The notes beneath the pieces were generated by a model. That model did not search any database. It saw only the letters and a program-made list of their open reading frames with translations, and was not told the DNA's origin. 64,000 nucleotides of DNA from Pseudomonas sp. Choline-02u-1 (GTDB taxonomy: Bacteria > Pseudomonadota > Gammaproteobacteria > Pseudomonadales > Pseudomonadaceae), in NCBI RefSeq assembly GCF_002836515.1, contig NZ_PJBC01000059.1:168372-232371 (forward strand), in the 5' to 3' direction. Made by a program: the position numbers and the translations under genes. Shown here one piece after another: positions 18,301-26,641 of this stretch (positions are counted from its first letter, which is position 1; every line of letters starts with the position of its first letter).

Positions 18301-21067
18301 GCTGAAGCAAATAGTTGAACAGGCGTGCTTCGCGAAACCTGACACCGTCGGGCGCGTCCGGGGTATACAGCAGAACCGGGTCATCGGCATGGCTGAACAG
18401 CCACGCATCCATCACCCATTCGCCGTCGATCATCAAGCGATGAATCGGGTATTGCGTGCGAGTGGTGCCAGCGCTTTCGTCCATGCTGGTGATGCTCTGC
18501 TCCAGCCATTGCAGATCGCTGCTGGCGATATGGCCTTGCAGTTGAGATTCCAGCGCGGCGCTTTTCATCTGGCGCTGAGTGATCGCCAATGTCGCATTGC
18601 GCCTGAACTCATAGCCTTCGCTCGTCGAACTTTGCAGATCACTCTTGACCTTGTTGGTATAACGTTGGCCGATCCACACGCCCGTGACCGAGCGTGCAAC
18701 GTTCTGTGCGGTGAGGCTGCTGACGTCGATGCCTGGCGGGCCTTTGAAACGGGCCGAGCGGGAGAATTTCTCATCGAGAAAACCGACGCCGTCGGCATAG
18801 CCGTCGCGGTACAGCTGGGTGTACGACAGCGGTTTGGGGGTCAATGAGGGCACGATGGACATTGGCGCATATGCCCAGACGGTATCCGGGTCGACATCGT
18901 TGGCCGGGCGCTTGAGCAGACGATTCAGACTGATTTTGGCTTGCTCGTGTACGTAGTCGTCAAATGACGGAAAATGACTGCCGGACAAGGCGTGCCGGTT
19001 GAATGCACGCAACGCGCCTTCGGCATCTTCGCTCAGGGTCGACAGTTTTCGACGATTGGCAGCAGTGGTCGAGCGATACCACAGGGGCGTGCTCCAGTCA
19101 TAGTCGTCAACGCGCGTAGCCAGCACGTGTTCGGCCATCGCTTTCAGGCAAGCGAGATGGTCGCCACAGTTATCAAAGGTCACCTTTCGGTGCTCCAGCG
19201 CGTCAGGCTTGAAGCTCAGGCCCGCCAGTACTTTGTGTAGCGTTGGGCGAAAGCGCATTGGTGCGCGGTTGATCAGGTAACCGGCCATGCTGTCGGCGGT
19301 GTCGCTATGCTTCGCCCAGCCCAATAGGTGGGTCTGGCATTCACGTTCACTGTCGAAGGCCTGAAACTGTTGCTCGCGTGGGGCTTGTGGCGTGCACAGC
19401 AAGATGCGCTTGATGGTGCCGCTGGCATCGCTCTGACGCAGTACCCACAAATCCTGCAATTGTGCGCCGTGCAGCGACAGGGTCGCGGCGCGCAGCTGCG
19501 GATCGCCGCCACTGCGCAAGCGCTGGATCAGTGGCAAATCACTGACGAGCAGGTGACCTTGCAGTACAGCCGTATGGGCGAGGGCGAGGATGCGTTGATC
19601 GAGCATTCGCTCAAGGGCGGGTTTGATGGCGGCGCCGGCGTGCATCTCTTTTTGCAGGTGATTGAAGTCGACGCGGGGCTCCAGGCTTATGGCCTGTTTG
19701 ACCAGCCATGCCGGTGTCAGGTCAGCATGACTTTCCGGCAAGCGCGCGCCGTCATACGTCAGAGTGGTGTGGCTGAGGAATTGCGAACCCGGCAATTCAT
19801 CACCCGTGTGTGGGCCGCGCAAGGACAGCTCGAGCAGATTGTATTGATGTATATAAACGCCATAGCCCGGCACTCGGCGGTCAGTGCTGATCTGCAGTTT
19901 TTCCGGTTCGAGATCGTCAATTTCCAGATCATCGCTCAGGCGTTCCAGCCATTGCTGGCGCGCCAGCGCCTCCAGAGTGCCCACCGGTCCCATCAGATCG
20001 AGCAAGTGTTGCCGCGCCTGCTGATAGTTGCTCAAGTGCTCGGCCAGTTCGGTTTGCCGTGCCGTGCTGGCGCTGCGGTACCAATCCGGTGCGCTGTAGC
20101 GAAGGTGGCGTTCGAACAAGGTTTGTGCGCGTAGCTCCAGGCGCCGCGTCAGATCCGGCAGGGCAGCGGCGATCGCCTTTTCAAGCGCTGCGAGCAATAG
20201 CGTTGGGTCTTGCTGTGGGTTGTCGGCGAAGCTCAAGGCGCGCTCGATATCCTGCGTGCGCTTTTCAATCAATGCGTCGTAGGTATATTCGAACAACGGT
20301 TTGCTGTCGATTGGCGCGAGCGACAGCGGCCAGATTCCTGCGGCACCGACATCGTGGTAGCCCGTCGGCAGTAATCGCATGAACTCGTCGTGGCCGCTGC
20401 GCGATGTCAGCGACGTGCGCAGGTGGCTGTCCAGATCGGCCAGAGAATCGAAGAGCTCAAGGCCTCGTGCCGGGGTGAACAGTACGGCGTAGCCGACGCT
20501 CTGGTCTGTCGACAGACCGATGACCCGCGGGCTGTCCTTTTCCGTAACGACAAACGCGCCGGCCAGGTCGACCGTGGTGCTCTGATAGCTGAATTGCAGT
20601 GCATGAATGGCAGGACGCAGCATCGGTCCCAGATCGAGTTTATTCAGCAGTTCGCCGGCTTGCGGATGGAGCAGGCGATCACTGACGGCTTGCCGCGCTT
20701 CGTGGCCGATGGCGGTGAATCCGGCATCGTAGTTCAGGAAGGTTTTCGCCGGTTTGCCGTCGATCTGGTCGCGCAGGTTCATGTTGATCAGTTGGGTGTT
20801 GAGGCGGATCTTCAGCGTCGCGATGAGCTTTTTGCCTGCGACGCTTTGCAGGTCGCTGGTTTCCAGCGTCTGGTAGAGCGCGCGGCTGCGTTGCAGGTAG
20901 CCGGTGCGGTAGGTTATCAGCTGCTCGTTGAGCTTTTTCAGGTAGGCCTGTTCGGTGCTCGGTGGGTGTTCGGGCAGTAAGGGATCGGGTGTCTGGAACA
21001 GGTAGTTGCCGATCTGGTTGAGATCACTTCTGATCTCGTCGGGGGTGGGGGCTGTGGGCGTGCTCAT
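15332..21067 (-). CDS. Large toxin-like protein, tandem ChaN/TIKI domains
   Basis: A 1911-residue protein from ATG 21067, preceded by GGAG about 12 bp upstream; the frame extends further but with no family character. The N-terminal half resembles the 'dermonecrotic toxin / DUF6543' proteins of fluorescent pseudomonads. A hydrophobic helical stretch near residue 1020 may be a membrane-targeting segment. The C-terminal third has two copies of a fold like ChaN, TIKI and the C2 domain of Pasteurella toxin. Copy one is about 1295-1460, with LVIGAQPG, YVEYL and ALDAST. Copy two is about 1612-1770, with LVIGEAHGD (Glu1617, His1619), YVEHV, ALDCTASYH and ALIGSAHTN. Copy one lacks the Glu/His pair. 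There is no signal peptide. The gene stands alone downstream of nagE, with its own terminator. Target and secretion route are unknown. Confidence 0.7.
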   Translation of the reverse strand: MSTPTAPTPDEIRSDLNQIGNYLFQTPDPLLPEHPPSTEQAYLKKLNEQLITYRTGYLQRSRALYQTLETSDLQSVAGKKLIATLKIRLNTQLINMNLRDQIDGKPAKTFLNYDAGFTAIGHEARQAVSDRLLHPQAGELLNKLDLGPMLRPAIHALQFSYQSTTVDLAGAFVVTEKDSPRVIGLSTDQSVGYAVLFTPARGLELFDSLADLDSHLRTSLTSRSGHDEFMRLLPTGYHDVGAAGIWPLSLAPIDSKPLFEYTYDALIEKRTQDIERALSFADNPQQDPTLLLAALEKAIAAALPDLTRRLELRAQTLFERHLRYSAPDWYRSASTARQTELAEHLSNYQQARQHLLDLMGPVGTLEALARQQWLERLSDDLEIDDLEPEKLQISTDRRVPGYGVYIHQYNLLELSLRGPHTGDELPGSQFLSHTTLTYDGARLPESHADLTPAWLVKQAISLEPRVDFNHLQKEMHAGAAIKPALERMLDQRILALAHTAVLQGHLLVSDLPLIQRLRSGGDPQLRAATLSLHGAQLQDLWVLRQSDASGTIKRILLCTPQAPREQQFQAFDSERECQTHLLGWAKHSDTADSMAGYLINRAPMRFRPTLHKVLAGLSFKPDALEHRKVTFDNCGDHLACLKAMAEHVLATRVDDYDWSTPLWYRSTTAANRRKLSTLSEDAEGALRAFNRHALSGSHFPSFDDYVHEQAKISLNRLLKRPANDVDPDTVWAYAPMSIVPSLTPKPLSYTQLYRDGYADGVGFLDEKFSRSARFKGPPGIDVSSLTAQNVARSVTGVWIGQRYTNKVKSDLQSSTSEGYEFRRNATLAITQRQMKSAALESQLQGHIASSDLQWLEQSITSMDESAGTTRTQYPIHRLMIDGEWVMDAWLFSHADDPVLLYTPDAPDGVRFREARLFNYLLQQQAGMIEYLTSRVGVSAQTRVRTFLENAKKQLPENLNKTTPSPARYDSTPATAAVSDLRSALYNMKLQRRIDNVDATTSSRAEMIAGLIWTTVEWIAAVATAPFPLLSLSTGLLLAFKDAMLALHAYRQGEHGEAFQHLLGYLFNSTGAVLTDLRPALRSLKPVHRPLRQAIATASNEQQNVVTLINQVEPQPEWNDMRVVVFRSQLYYTGKNPDALGRHLLYIPKPNSPDLVSTGILVVPNAKGMMVRSGMTGGAPKYDAVPETPGPHKDYGVADKYRQRVETVMNPQNRENIILRSQDYMGTNPHVILFGAAEELASTRTAYLLQVEKLTTDATRHFAELAPLPARAEVPAVAADTSIAQLIASDALKGKNLVIGAQPGSIASKQLLIDHVDELVASGFKRLYVEYLAGDVFYPKLEKMNKGGTWKHIKTHLKAVDRALGHEKDASYSYLALVRTAREKGLTIHALDASTSYQLEHAMVLADLSPLTPRSNSIRNFYSHKTLSADSAEVTEERWIALTEQTRMSTFDNTPGLADLHDAIAVRVEDIDLYQPQRVGLDSPGSIAGDAAAKGDYLVQTPTAYKAPQPVLKPAETAAVVDHFSDYDIAPSLRDDIARMLHKPYSMDSHYRPVLASEQVAYDAFIDSRKRLEKKARDTFTDYTPPEAPILPSLTSDTSFEGFLQQLSERRLNLVIGEAHGDVSSKALLKKHMKGLKQAGYDTLYVEHVLTDLHQADLNIFLQTQRMPDRLKTYLRHQDRGHMRAYEGNDTYTEVYQAAAKYNIRIKALDCTASYHLKGLSDEVVSRNEMLSYFATQVIEADQLANGPHKWVALIGSAHTNYNLGVPGLADTLSAVSLHVRDTATELARDIHRGTGQIVADVAEKRGIHHRGLRSDFLMEVAVAGKKKPAAAPSVSRSRLTHPGLFLIEYEGSSGARLVHKSKTGDIVVTPIQVNDKGLLFVDRWEKKDQGFKYLRTLIQMLETDVKLVQVT

Positions 21068-21213
21068 GGGCACTTTCTCCAGGCTGGGGATGAGGGTCCA
21101 GCATGGCGATGAGGGTGTTTTGCGGGGTGGTATATATGTAGCGTTTTTTGGCGAAGACCTCGTTGCGAGGAGAACGAGCCCCCTCGCGAAGAGGCCCGTC
21201 GTGACACTTGAAA

Positions 21214-22929
21214 TCAAGCTTGCGTGCTGATCTCCCGACGACTCGCCAAGCGCCCGATTGCTTCACTCAGACTCGCTGCCTTGTCTCCGACCAGCAAATG
21301 CCATACCCCGCCCTGCAGTTGGCTGACGCCCAGACAACCCAGCGCGTTGAGCTGCGTCTCGGACAACGCCTCACCATCGGCCAGTTGCAGACGAATCCGG
21401 GTCAGCGCGATGCAATCGAGCTGCAGCACATTGTCGCCACCGCCTAACGCTTTCAGCCATTGCTGCGCCTCAGCACTGGCGATTGCCAACGATTTCGGCT
21501 CATCGATAACCGCCGTCGGCGAGGTGATCGGGGCACGACCCAAGGTCGGCAAGGCCTGGCGAATTTCATCGGCAATGCTGTCGGCCAGCGGCCCGACCAC
21601 CACCTGCAAACTGCCGCCCTTGCCGGGGCGAACCACGGCCATCGCGCCGAGTGCTTTCAACTCGCTGTCCAGCGCCTTGTTGCGATCGACCATTTCCAGG
21701 CGCAACCGTGTCGTGCAAGCGCCCACCGTCAGCAGATTTTCGGCGCCGCCCAAAGCCTTGATATAGGCACTGGCGCGCTCGTTCTCGGTGAGTACGGCTT
21801 GCTCGGCGACCGCCACATCCTCGCGCCCCGGTGTTTTCAGATTGAAACGACGGATGCAGAAATCGAAAACGCAGTAATAGATGACCGCATAAGCCAGCCC
21901 GACTGGAATCACCAGCCAGCCATTGGTCGAGCGACCCCAGCCGAGAATCATGTCGATAAAGCCACCGGAGAAAGTGAAGCCGAGGTGGACGTTCAAGCCA
22001 TTGGTGATCGCCATCGACAAGCCGGTCAGCAACGCGTGCAGGAGGAACAACAGCGGTGCGAGGAACATGAAAGCGAATTCGATCGGCTCGGTCACCCCGG
22101 TCAGGAATGAGGTCAGCGCCATCGACAGGAAAATCCCGCCCATCACTTTGCGCCGCTCCGGCAGGGCGTTGCGGTACATCGCCAGGCACGCCGCCGGCAG
22201 GCCGAAGATCATCATCGGGAACATCCCGGTCATGAACTGGCCGCCCTTCGGGTCGCCGGCGAAATAACGCGACAGATCGCCGGTCACCAGTGCGCCGGTG
22301 GTCGGATCAGTGAAGTTGCCGAACACGAACCACGCCATGTTGTTGAGGATATGGTGCAGACCAGTAACGATCAGCAAACGGTTGAACACGCCGAAGACGA
22401 AGGCGCCGATGCTGCCGCTTTCCATCATCAGCGCGCCGAAAGCGTTGATGCCCTGCTGGATTGGCGGCCAGATATAGCCGAACACCACGCCCAGGCCGAC
22501 CGCCGCAAACCCGGTGACAATCGGCACAAAACGGCGGCCACCGAAGAACGCCAGATACTCCGGCAGCTTGATGTCCTTGAAGCGGTTGTACAGCGCGCCG
22601 GCCAACAGGCCGCTGACGATCCCGGCGAGCATGCCCATGTTGATGGTCGAATCGAGGACCTTCAGGGTCGAGATCATCACCAGATATCCGATCACCCCGG
22701 CCAGACCGGCGGTGCCGTTGTTGTCCCGGGCGAAACCGACGGCGATACCGATGGCAAAAATCATCGCCAGATTGGCGAAGATCACCTGTCCAGCATCGTG
22801 AATGATCGCGATGTTCAACAGGTCAGTGTCGCCCAGGCGCAGCAGCAGGCCGGCAATCGGCAGGATTGCGATGGGCAGCATCAGTGCGCGGCCCAGGCGT
22901 TGCAAGCCTTCGATGAAGAGTTGATACAT
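21214..22929 (-). CDS. nagE: PTS GlcNAc transporter, IICB
   Basis: Membrane component that imports and phosphorylates N-acetylglucosamine. The IIC domain fills about residues 1-370. A IIB domain follows, with the phosphorylated cysteine in GACTTRLRLE. A second IIB-like domain ends the protein (about 500-571); there the corresponding site reads IALTRIRLQL, with alanine at the cysteine position, so it is probably not phosphorylated. ATG 22929 has an AGGAG 9 bp upstream and gives 571 residues; earlier in-frame codons lie inside nagF. It is last in the nag operon, 34 bp after nagF. Confidence 0.9.
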   Translation of the reverse strand: MYQLFIEGLQRLGRALMLPIAILPIAGLLLRLGDTDLLNIAIIHDAGQVIFANLAMIFAIGIAVGFARDNNGTAGLAGVIGYLVMISTLKVLDSTINMGMLAGIVSGLLAGALYNRFKDIKLPEYLAFFGGRRFVPIVTGFAAVGLGVVFGYIWPPIQQGINAFGALMMESGSIGAFVFGVFNRLLIVTGLHHILNNMAWFVFGNFTDPTTGALVTGDLSRYFAGDPKGGQFMTGMFPMMIFGLPAACLAMYRNALPERRKVMGGIFLSMALTSFLTGVTEPIEFAFMFLAPLLFLLHALLTGLSMAITNGLNVHLGFTFSGGFIDMILGWGRSTNGWLVIPVGLAYAVIYYCVFDFCIRRFNLKTPGREDVAVAEQAVLTENERASAYIKALGGAENLLTVGACTTRLRLEMVDRNKALDSELKALGAMAVVRPGKGGSLQVVVGPLADSIADEIRQALPTLGRAPITSPTAVIDEPKSLAIASAEAQQWLKALGGGDNVLQLDCIALTRIRLQLADGEALSETQLNALGCLGVSQLQGGVWHLLVGDKAASLSEAIGRLASRREISTQA

Positions 22930-22963
22930 GGTGGTTCTCCTGCTCTTTAACGAGAGCTTGTTG

Positions 22964-25477
22964 TTAGGGCAACGGCCAGTGCTGACGGCAGGCATGACGC
23001 ACGGCGGCGGCGCTGGACAGCTTGAGCAGGTCGCGGCTCAGGCGCTGACATTCGGCTTCGTGCAATTGGCGCACGCGATCCTTGATCTCACCGATCTGCA
23101 CCGGGCTTACCGACAGCTCGGTGACGCCGAGGCCGATCAGCACCGGCGTCGCCAGCGGATCGGAGGCGAGGGCGCCGCAGACGCCGACCCAGCGCTTGTG
23201 CACCGCCGCGCCTTCGCACGTCATGGCGATCAGCCGAAGCAATGCCGGGTGCAGGGCATCGACCCGTGCCGCCAGCCCGGCATGGTCGCGGTCCATGGCC
23301 AGGGTGTATTGCGACAGATCGTTGGTGCCGATCGAGAGAAAGTCGGCGTGTTCGGCCAGTTGTTCGGCTTGCAGCGCGGCGGCGGGGACTTCGATCATCA
23401 CGCCGATTTCCGGGCGCTCAGTGATGTTCAGTTCCACGCACAATGCATCGACTTGCTGACGAATCTGCAGCAGCTCATCCACTTCGGTGACCATCGGCAG
23501 GAGGACCCGGCAGCGGCGCAACGGGCGAACCTGTAGCAGTGCACGAAGTTGCCGGTCGAGGATTTCCGGGCGCGCCTGCGCCAGACGAATGCCGCGCAGA
23601 CCAAGCACCGGGTTGGCTTCGGCAGGCAGCGGCAAATACTCGAGTTGCTTGTCGCCGCCGACGTCGATGGTGCGGATGATTACCGACCTGTCGCCCATGT
23701 TGTCGAGAACCGCTTGGTAGCTGCTGCGCTGTTCTTCGACATCCGGGGCAGTTTGCCGATCGACGAAGAGAAACTCGGTGCGCAACAGGCCGACGCCATC
23801 GGCACCGTTGGCAAAGGCATCTGCCGCTTCGCTGCTGGAGGCAACATTGGCGGCCACTTCGATGTGCACGCCATTGCGGGTTTCGGCGGGCAAATGCGCT
23901 TTGGCGTGTTGGCTGTCGCGGCGCTGCTGGCGCTCGACTTGCGCCTGTTGCACGTCGGCCAGACGTTGCGCATTCGGCGTCAGCTCAAGACGACCGCCGT
24001 CCGCGTCGAGCACGACGGCCTGATCTTGCGGTTGTTCGAGCAATAGCGCGCCCAAAGCGACGATGCACGGCAGGCCTTTGCCGCGAGCCAGGATTGCTAC
24101 ATGCGAGGTCGCGCCGCCCTCGGCCATGCACAACCCGGCGACACCTTGCGCGCTCAGTTGCAGCAGATCCGATGGCGTCAGTTCCTGCGCGGCGACGATG
24201 GCGCCGGCCGGCACCTGGTATTGCCACGCCTCGCCGAGCAACGCGCGCAGGACGCGTTGCCTGAGGTCGCGCAAATCGTTGGCGCGCTCGGCCAGCAGCG
24301 GACTGCCGGTGCCTTGGAGCATGTCGCACTGCGCCTCGATCGACCGACTCCAGGCGTGCGTCGCTGCAGTGCCGTGCTCGATGAAATGCTGCGCCGCGTC
24401 AAGCAGGGCGGGGTCTTCGAGCAGCGCTATGTGCGCGGCGAAGATCGCTTCTTCGTCGGCGCTTTTGTGCTTTTTCGCCTGGGCGAGGGTGGCGGCGATT
24501 TCGCTGCGCACTGCGTTCAATGCCGTTTCAAGAATCTGCTGCTGTTGCACGGGATCGTGATTGCCCGCATCCGCCGGCAAGGTGATCGCGTTCAAGTGAA
24601 ACAACGGCCCGGCGACCAGCCCCGGCGCCGCGCAAACGCCGTGCAGTACGCCGGTCTCGGCCGGGCGTTTCAGCGCCGCAGTGCTGACCGGCGCTTGCGC
24701 GTGATGATCCTCCGGCAGTGCGGTGGCCAGTGCGCTGAGCAAGGCTTGCAGCGCGGCATCGGCGTCCGGCCCCTGACAACTGACCTGCACCTCATCCTGC
24801 TCACCAATGGCCAGCCCCATCAAACCGATCAGGCTGTTGCACGGCGCCGATTTGCCGTTGAAGTGCAGCTGTGAATGGCTGTTGAAACCCTGCGCGGTCT
24901 GTCGGATCAGTGCAGCCGGGCGCGCATGCAAGCCGCCGCGATGAGCGACGCGCACCTGGCCACGAGCCTCGGGCCCACCGGTCATATCGGTATTCGCCGC
25001 CACCACATTGCGCGCGATGACGTGCAGCAACGGCTCGCCGACTTTCACCGCTTTGAGGGTAATCGGCCGCACTTGAAAATCCGCGCTGTTGGTCAGGATC
25101 AACAGGCTGACCAAGCTTTTGCAGTGCTGGCCGACCTTGTCCAGGTCATAACGCAGCAGCGGCTGACCGAGGCTGACGCGATCGCTTTCCCTGACCAGCA
25201 TGGCGAAACCTTCGCCATTGAGCTCAACGGTATCAAGGCCCAAATGCAAAAGGATTTCCGCGCCGTTGTCGGCGCGCACGGTCACCGCGTGGCTGCTGCG
25301 CGCGACGTGGATGACCACGCCGGCGCAGGGCGAATACAGCGTGTCGTTGAGCGGGTCGATGGCGATGCCGTCGCCCATCGCGCCACTGGCGAACACCGCG
25401 TCCGGGACGTTGGCGAGCGTCAGTACCGGGCCGCTGAGCGGGGCGCTGAGGGTCAGCTCTTTATTGTTGTCGGGCAT
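22964..25477 (-). CDS. nagF: PTS fusion IIA(Glc)-HPr-EI for GlcNAc
   Basis: Soluble phosphoryl-transfer chain in one polypeptide. It takes phosphate from phosphoenolpyruvate and passes it to the IIB domain of NagE. IIA occupies about residues 1-155, with His63 and His78 in SSHAVTV and LLHLGLDTVEL. HPr is about 172-255, with His184 in GGLHARPAAL. Enzyme I is about 275-837, with His459 in GGATSHVAILARGKG and its C-terminal cysteine in VGVCGALASDP. Length 837 is as expected. The same gene order is known from P. aeruginosa (nagF-nagE). Confidence 0.93.
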   Translation of the reverse strand: MPDNNKELTLSAPLSGPVLTLANVPDAVFASGAMGDGIAIDPLNDTLYSPCAGVVIHVARSSHAVTVRADNGAEILLHLGLDTVELNGEGFAMLVRESDRVSLGQPLLRYDLDKVGQHCKSLVSLLILTNSADFQVRPITLKAVKVGEPLLHVIARNVVAANTDMTGGPEARGQVRVAHRGGLHARPAALIRQTAQGFNSHSQLHFNGKSAPCNSLIGLMGLAIGEQDEVQVSCQGPDADAALQALLSALATALPEDHHAQAPVSTAALKRPAETGVLHGVCAAPGLVAGPLFHLNAITLPADAGNHDPVQQQQILETALNAVRSEIAATLAQAKKHKSADEEAIFAAHIALLEDPALLDAAQHFIEHGTAATHAWSRSIEAQCDMLQGTGSPLLAERANDLRDLRQRVLRALLGEAWQYQVPAGAIVAAQELTPSDLLQLSAQGVAGLCMAEGGATSHVAILARGKGLPCIVALGALLLEQPQDQAVVLDADGGRLELTPNAQRLADVQQAQVERQQRRDSQHAKAHLPAETRNGVHIEVAANVASSSEAADAFANGADGVGLLRTEFLFVDRQTAPDVEEQRSSYQAVLDNMGDRSVIIRTIDVGGDKQLEYLPLPAEANPVLGLRGIRLAQARPEILDRQLRALLQVRPLRRCRVLLPMVTEVDELLQIRQQVDALCVELNITERPEIGVMIEVPAAALQAEQLAEHADFLSIGTNDLSQYTLAMDRDHAGLAARVDALHPALLRLIAMTCEGAAVHKRWVGVCGALASDPLATPVLIGLGVTELSVSPVQIGEIKDRVRQLHEAECQRLSRDLLKLSSAAAVRHACRQHWPLP

Positions 25478-25510
25478 GGCTGGGTCTCATCAGTAATTTC
25501 GCTGATCCTT

Positions 25511-25595
25511 GTAGGAGCTGCCGAAGGCTGCGATCTTTTGATCTTGTTTTTTGTGAATCAAAATCAAAAGATCGCAGCCTTCGGCAGCTCCTACA
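25511..25595. repeat. REP pair, TAGGAGCTGCCGAAGG family
   Basis: Two inverted copies of GTAGGAGCTGCCGAAGGCTG, each followed by a CGATCTTTTGAT-type tail, flank a short A+T-rich centre. It lies inside the nag operon between nagF and the deaminase, where the transcript would form a stable stem. Confidence 0.88.
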
Positions 25596-25618
25596 TAGAG
25601 TTACGTCCTTCGCCGCTA

Positions 25619-26641
25619 TCAATGCGTGCGGGTCACTTTGCTCAGATGGCGCGGCTGATCCGGGTCCATGCCCCGCGCTACAGCCAGGCCTGCGGCCATC
25701 ACGTAGAAACTCTGGATCGCCAGAATCGGGTCGAGGGCCGGGTGTTCGGCGCGGGTCAGGGTCAGGTCGCGTTCGCTGACGTCATCCGGCGCGGCGAGCA
25801 AGACCCGGGCGCCGCGTTGGCGCATGTCCGCCGCCAGGCTCAGCAGGCCGGGCTGTTCCGCGCCGCGAGGAGCGAAGATCAGCAGCGGATAGTGTTCGTC
25901 GATCAGTGCCATCGGGCCGTGACGGACTTCGGCGCTGCTGAACGCTTCGGCCTGAATCGCCGAGGTTTCCTTGAACTTCAGCGCCGCTTCCTGGGCAATC
26001 GCGAAACCGGCGCCACGGCCGATCACCATCAGGCGTTCACAATCGCGCAGCGCTTCGATGGCCACGCTCCAGTCCTGTTTCGCCGCTTCGCGCAGGCCTT
26101 CTGGCAGCGCATCGTGGGCTTGCAGCAATTCGCTGTCCTCTTTCCAGTGCGCGATCAAACGCGCGCTGGCGCTGAGGGTGGCGATAAAACTCTTGGTCGC
26201 GGCGACGCTACTTTCAGTCCCGGCGAGCAGTGGCACGCTGAATTCACACGCCGCTTCCAGTGGCGAATCGGCGGCGTTGACCATCGACACGCTGAGCGCG
26301 CCACGTTTGCGCAACAGGCGCAGGCTGTTGACCAGATCCGGGCTCTGCCCCGACTGCGAAAACGCAAAGGCGACCTGACCGCTGACCTTCAATGGCGCCT
26401 GCTGCATGGTCACCACCGACATCGGCAACGAGGCCACGGGCACGCCCAGTTGCTGCATCGTCAGGTAGGCGAAGTAGCTCGCCGCGTGGTCGGAGCTGCC
26501 ACGGGCGACGGTCATCGCCACTTGCGGCGGCTGCCGGCGCAGGCGCCCGGCGATCTCGATCATCGGCGCGTCGAGCTGTTGCAGTTGCGCTTGCACGGCT
26601 TCGAACGAGGACAGCGCCTCTTCAAGCATTTTTGAAGTCAA
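25619..26641 (-). CDS. SIS-domain glucosamine-6-P deaminase
   Basis: Two SIS sugar-isomerase domains (about 35-180 and 200-330) without the glutaminase domain of GlmS. This is the NagB-II type, which converts glucosamine 6-phosphate to fructose 6-phosphate and ammonia. ARGSSDHAA, SQSGQSPD and the C-terminal SAEVRHGP motif are visible. The TTG at 26641 has a GGAG 6 bp upstream and gives 340 residues. An ATG at 26629 (MLEEALSS) is the alternative. The gene overlaps the end of nagA, so the two are coupled. In P. aeruginosa the same place is held by PA3759. Confidence 0.85.
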   Translation of the reverse strand: MTSKMLEEALSSFEAVQAQLQQLDAPMIEIAGRLRRQPPQVAMTVARGSSDHAASYFAYLTMQQLGVPVASLPMSVVTMQQAPLKVSGQVAFAFSQSGQSPDLVNSLRLLRKRGALSVSMVNAADSPLEAACEFSVPLLAGTESSVAATKSFIATLSASARLIAHWKEDSELLQAHDALPEGLREAAKQDWSVAIEALRDCERLMVIGRGAGFAIAQEAALKFKETSAIQAEAFSSAEVRHGPMALIDEHYPLLIFAPRGAEQPGLLSLAADMRQRGARVLLAAPDDVSERDLTLTRAEHPALDPILAIQSFYVMAAGLAVARGMDPDQPRHLSKVTRTH

